Below, piece after piece: positions 61,078 to 64,000 of a stretch of DNA of 64,000 nucleotides; position 1 is the first letter of the stretch, and the number at the start of each line of letters is the position of its first letter. The stretch comes from Chromobacterium phragmitis. GTDB taxonomy: Bacteria; Pseudomonadota; Gammaproteobacteria; Burkholderiales; Chromobacteriaceae. The stretch lies in NCBI RefSeq assembly GCF_003325475.1, contig NZ_CP029495.1:2542001-2606000 (forward strand). The letters run 5' to 3'. Position numbers and translations under genes: made by a program. Under the pieces are notes generated by a model. The model saw only the letters and a program-made list of their open reading frames with translations. It ran no database searches and was not told where the DNA came from.

Positions 61078-61551
61078 TCAGGCGCGCGCGGACGACAAGT
61101 GCCGTACCGCGTGCGCCAGCGCCAGTTCGTAGCCATGGGCGCCCAGGCCGCAGATCACGCCGAGCGCCAGATCGGAGAAATACGAATGCTGGCGGAACGG
61201 TTCGCGGGCGTGGACGTTGGATAGATGTACTTCAATGAACGGAACCTTCACCGCGGCCAGCGCGTCGCGGAGGGCGACGCTGGTGTGGGTGAACGCCGCC
61301 GGATTGATCAGAATGAAGGCGGTGCCGTCATCCAGGCATTGGTGTATGCGTTCTATCAGTATGTGTTCGACGTTGCTTTGCAGGGCGGACAGGGAAAATC
61401 CGGCCGTCTTGGCCTGCTGGGCCAGTCGCCGATTGATGTCGTCTAGGGTGTCCAGGCCGTAGTGTTGAGGTTCCCGCACCCCAAGAAGATTGAGGTTGGG
61501 GCCGTGCAGCACGAGGATGGATTGGCTCAAGGCCAGGCTCCTGTTTTTCAT
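61078..61551 (-). CDS. aroQ: type II 3-dehydroquinate dehydratase
   Basis: The 157-residue protein has the type II core ILVLHGPNLNLLGVREPQHYG, with catalytic Tyr31 and nearby Arg26, NPAAFTHTSVALRDAL, and His109 in IEVHLSN. It dehydrates 3-dehydroquinate in the shikimate pathway as a dodecamer. The aroQ-accB-accC order is widespread in Proteobacteria. It is the first gene of this minus-strand cluster. Confidence 0.96.
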   Translation of the reverse strand: MKNRSLALSQSILVLHGPNLNLLGVREPQHYGLDTLDDINRRLAQQAKTAGFSLSALQSNVEHILIERIHQCLDDGTAFILINPAAFTHTSVALRDALAAVKVPFIEVHLSNVHAREPFRQHSYFSDLALGVICGLGAHGYELALAHAVRHLSSARA

Positions 61552-61777
61552 CTTGGCCGCGAGTTTGCCGCAATTCGCCGCAAAATGTCCAGTAATTGCA
61601 GAATTTAAAACGCTTGTTTGGTCGGTGGAGTGGGCATTTGGCGACGAGATTTAGAGTGAAGGGCCTAGATTTTCCTATGCTTTTCTATCATGGGCATGTT
61701 ATTTGCATGTTGTCGTGAAAATCCGTCTTCGGCAAGATCGCCGACGCGCGGCACTGTGCCCGGCGAGTGGGCGCGGG

Positions 61778-61783
61778 TATAAT
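61778..61783 (+). promoter_or_regulatory. -10 element of queA
   Basis: TATAAT in GGGTATAATTCG, 28 bases before the chosen queA start. No clear -35. Confidence 0.5.
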
Positions 61784-61811
61784 TCGCCGATTCCGAACGA
61801 TGATTTCCGCA

Positions 61812-62834
61812 ATGCAGCTTTCTGATTTCGACTATCACTTGCCCGAGGCGCTGATCGCCCAGCACCCGCCGGCCGAGCGCGGCGCCAGCCGCCTGTTGCA
61901 CGTGGACGGCATGACCCTGTCCGACCTGAGTTTCGCCGATCTGCCCTCGCGGCTGCAAGCCGGCGACTTGCTGGTGTTCAACGACACCCGCGTGATCCGC
62001 GCCCGGCTGTTTGGCGAAAAAGCCAGCGGCGGCAAGGTGGAGGCCTTGATCGAGCGCGTGCTGGACGACCACACCGCGTTGGCCCACGTCCGCGCTTCCA
62101 AATCGCCCAAGCCGGGCAGCCGGCTGATTTTCGCCGGCCGCTGGGAGGCGGAAATGGTGGAGCGGCAGGACTCGCTGTTCAAGCTGCGCTTCCTGGCCGA
62201 GGAAAACGTCTACGACATCCTGGAGGCGTCCGGCCGGCTGCCGCTGCCGCCGTACATCGAGCGCAGCGCCGAGCACGACGACGACGAGCGCTACCAGACC
62301 GTCTACGCCCGCGAGCAGGGCGCGGTGGCGGCGCCGACCGCCGGCCTGCACTTCACAGATGCAATGCTGGCCGGTCTCAAGGCCCAGGGCGTGGAAACCG
62401 CCTTCGTCACGCTGCACGTCGGCGCCGGCACCTTCCAGCCGGTGAAGGTGGACAATGTGGCCGAGCACAAGATGCACAGCGAGATCTACGACATGCCGCA
62501 GGCCACGGTGGACGCCATCGCCGCCGCCCGCGCCCGCGGCGGCCGCGTGGTGGCTGTCGGCACCACCAGCGTGCGTGCGCTGGAATCCGCCGCCCGCAGC
62601 GGCGAATTGACCGTCGGCCGCGGCGAGACCGACATCTTCATCACGCCAGGCTACCGCTTCCGCGTGGTGGACCGCCTGCTGACCAATTTCCACCTGCCGA
62701 AATCGACGCTGCTGATGCTGGTGTCGGCCTTCGCCGGCTACGAGGAAATCCGCAACGCCTACCGGCACGCGGTGGCAAAGGAATACCGTTTCTTCAGCTA
62801 TGGCGACGCCATGTTGCTGGAGAAGAAGGCCTGA
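61812..62834 (+). CDS. queA: tRNA preQ1(34) S-adenosylmethionine ribosyltransferase-isomerase
   Basis: The 340-residue enzyme has the QueA start DFDYHLPEALIAQHPPAERG, then NDTRVIRARLFG, PTAGLHFTDAML and LHVGAGTFQPVKVDN. It transfers and rearranges the ribosyl part of SAM onto preQ1 in tRNA to make epoxyqueuosine. ATG 61812 aligns with known starts; ATG 61800 would add four residues. It begins a plus-strand cluster with a DUF971 gene and ubiE. Confidence 0.95.
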   Translation: MQLSDFDYHLPEALIAQHPPAERGASRLLHVDGMTLSDLSFADLPSRLQAGDLLVFNDTRVIRARLFGEKASGGKVEALIERVLDDHTALAHVRASKSPKPGSRLIFAGRWEAEMVERQDSLFKLRFLAEENVYDILEASGRLPLPPYIERSAEHDDDERYQTVYAREQGAVAAPTAGLHFTDAMLAGLKAQGVETAFVTLHVGAGTFQPVKVDNVAEHKMHSEIYDMPQATVDAIAAARARGGRVVAVGTTSVRALESAARSGELTVGRGETDIFITPGYRFRVVDRLLTNFHLPKSTLLMLVSAFAGYEEIRNAYRHAVAKEYRFFSYGDAMLLEKKA

Positions 62835-62859
62835 AACTGAATCGACAGGGATGCTGACC

Positions 62860-63231
62860 ATGTCCGGACTTGCCCCCAACGCCGCCCAGCCGGTGGAAAT
62901 CCAGCTGCACCAGCTATCCAAGGTGCTGGAAATCGCCTTCGACGACGGCGCCCGCTTCGAGCTGCCGTGCGAATACCTGCGCGTGCATTCGCCGTCGGCC
63001 GAGGTGCGCGGCCACGGCGTCGGCCAGGAGAAGCTGCAGACCGGCAAGAAGCACGTCGGCATCGTCGCGCTGGAGCCCATGGGCCATTACGCCTTGAAGA
63101 TCACCTTCGACGACGGCCATGACAGCGGGCTTTACAGCTGGACCTATCTATACGAGCTGGGCGCCAAGCGCGACCAGTACTGGCAGCAATATCTGGACAA
63201 ACTCGCCGCCGCCGGCGCGAGCAGGGAGTGA
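62860..63231 (+). CDS. DUF971 family protein
   Basis: The 123-residue protein matches DUF971, related to the N-terminal domain of gamma-butyrobetaine hydroxylase: LEIAFDDGARFELPCEYLRV, then ALKITFDDGHDSGLYSWTYL and YELGAKRDQYWQQYLD. Function is unknown. Members are often next to ubiE in Betaproteobacteria. ATG 62860 has ACAGGG at suitable distance; ATG 62851 is too close to it. Confidence 0.88.
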   Translation: MSGLAPNAAQPVEIQLHQLSKVLEIAFDDGARFELPCEYLRVHSPSAEVRGHGVGQEKLQTGKKHVGIVALEPMGHYALKITFDDGHDSGLYSWTYLYELGAKRDQYWQQYLDKLAAAGASRE

Positions 63232-63233
63232 GC

Positions 63234-63968
63234 ATGGAAAAGAGCACGCATTTCGGTTACAAGACCGTGGCGGAGAGCGAGAAGGCCGGCAAGGTGGCCG
63301 AGGTCTTCCACTCGGTCGCCGGCAAGTACGATGTGATGAATGACCTGATGTCCGGCGGCCTGCACCGGGTGTGGAAGCATTTCACGCTGACCACCTCCGG
63401 CGTGCGCGCCGGCGACAAGGTGCTGGACATCGCCGGCGGCACCGGCGACCTGTCGCGCGGCTGGGCCAAGCGCGTGGGCAAGAGCGGCGAAGTCTGGCTG
63501 ACCGACATCAACAGCTCCATGTTGACCGTGGGCCGCGACCGCCTGCTGGACGAGGGCGTGATCCTGCCGGTGTCGCTGGCCGACGCCGAGAAACTGCCGT
63601 TCCCGGACAATTATTTCGACGCGGTGTCGGTGGCCTTCGGCCTGCGCAACATGACGCACAAGGACGCGGCGCTGAAAGAGATGTGCCGGGTGCTGAAGCC
63701 GGGCGGCAAGCTGTTCGTGCTGGAGTTCTCCAAGGTGTGGAAGCCGCTGTCGCCGCTCTACGATTTCTATTCCTTCAAGGCGCTGCCGGTCATGGGCAAG
63801 CTGGTGGCGAACGACGCCGACAGCTACCAGTATCTGGCCGAATCCATCCGCATGCATCCGGATCAGGAGACGCTGAAGCAGATGATGCTGGACGCGGGCT
63901 TCGGCAAGGTGGACTACCATAATCTGACCGGCGGCGTTGTTGCGCTGCACAAGGGCGTCAAATTCTGA
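63234..63968 (+). CDS. ubiE: ubiquinone/menaquinone methyltransferase UbiE
   Basis: The 244-residue class I methyltransferase has FHSVAGKYDVMNDLMSGGLH, the SAM site VLDIAGGTGDLSRGWAKR, FPDNYFDAVSVAFGLRNM and VLKPGGKLFVLEFSK. It C-methylates demethylmenaquinone or the ubiquinone intermediate. ATG 63234 follows AGGGAG. Ubiquinone is the electron acceptor of the complex I encoded earlier in the window. Confidence 0.96.
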   Translation: MEKSTHFGYKTVAESEKAGKVAEVFHSVAGKYDVMNDLMSGGLHRVWKHFTLTTSGVRAGDKVLDIAGGTGDLSRGWAKRVGKSGEVWLTDINSSMLTVGRDRLLDEGVILPVSLADAEKLPFPDNYFDAVSVAFGLRNMTHKDAALKEMCRVLKPGGKLFVLEFSKVWKPLSPLYDFYSFKALPVMGKLVANDADSYQYLAESIRMHPDQETLKQMMLDAGFGKVDYHNLTGGVVALHKGVKF

Positions 63969-63987
63969 TTCACCGCGGGAGCGCGCC

Positions 63988-64000
63988 ATGGCTATCCAGA
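63988..64000 (+). CDS. start of a downstream gene, partial
   Basis: ATG at 63988 after GCGGGAGCGCGCC gives M-A-I-Q before the window ends. Close downstream spacing from ubiE suggests the same operon. The identity cannot be read; ubiJ is a frequent neighbour. Confidence 0.35.

Overview
The window is GC-rich with Betaproteobacterial gene order (tpiA-secG-tRNA-Leu-nuoA..N-DUF2818, accB-accC-prmA, an ahcY-metF pair behind an SAH riboswitch). The mix of Neisseriales-type genes, a complete tyrosine-degradation cluster, a nag phosphotransferase system and a YopH-like type III effector points to Chromobacterium or a close relative. This identification rests on gene content only. No insertion sequence, prophage, integrase or CRISPR array was seen.

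Layout. 1-7.3 kb: hemW and ridA, a large lipoprotein of unknown function, a DUF4124 protein, a decayed PhzF-family pseudogene, a DUF2147 protein and recG. 7.4-12.95 kb (minus): phosphate uptake, pstSCAB followed by a low-affinity pit transporter, with a candidate PhoB-type promoter before pstS. 13.1-29.2 kb (plus): tpiA, secG, tRNA-Leu(GAG), then all fourteen respiratory complex I genes nuoA-N plus a DUF2818 gene. Two terminator-like hairpins lie in tandem before nuoA. 29.3-33.9 kb: a periplasmic RNase T2, a minus-strand operon of three lipoproteins (CsgG-like, DUF4810, DUF799) and two LpxL/HtrB-type lipid A acyltransferases. 33.9-40 kb: the activated-methyl cycle (metK, ahcY, metF), a membrane diguanylate cyclase between metK and ahcY, and a YqhA-type membrane protein. 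40-45.1 kb: an Lrp-type regulator divergent from hppD-hmgA-fahA-maiA, which takes 4-hydroxyphenylpyruvate to fumarate and acetoacetate.

45.2-48 kb is the accessory part: two identical tRNA-Phe genes, a NADAR-domain protein, and a minus-strand chaperone-effector pair. The effector resembles Yersinia YopH and carries an added C-terminal tail with a perfect EPIYA motif, a second near-copy and a polyproline/arginine end. 48.1-56.7 kb: a Cof-type HAD phosphatase, cyclopropane fatty acid synthase, the nagF-nagE GlcNAc phosphotransferase pair (with a degenerate second IIB domain), a DoxX protein and a LysR regulator. 56.7-64 kb: a small TonB-C-like lipoprotein, the minus-strand aroQ-accB-accC-prmA-DUF3426 cluster (fatty acid synthesis entry), then queA, a DUF971 gene and ubiE.

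Most genes are core metabolism. The points most worth a second look are the YopH-like phosphatase with its EPIYA tail, the hairpin pair in front of nuoA, the degenerate IIB domain of NagE, an intergenic repeat found twice, and the PhzF pseudogene.
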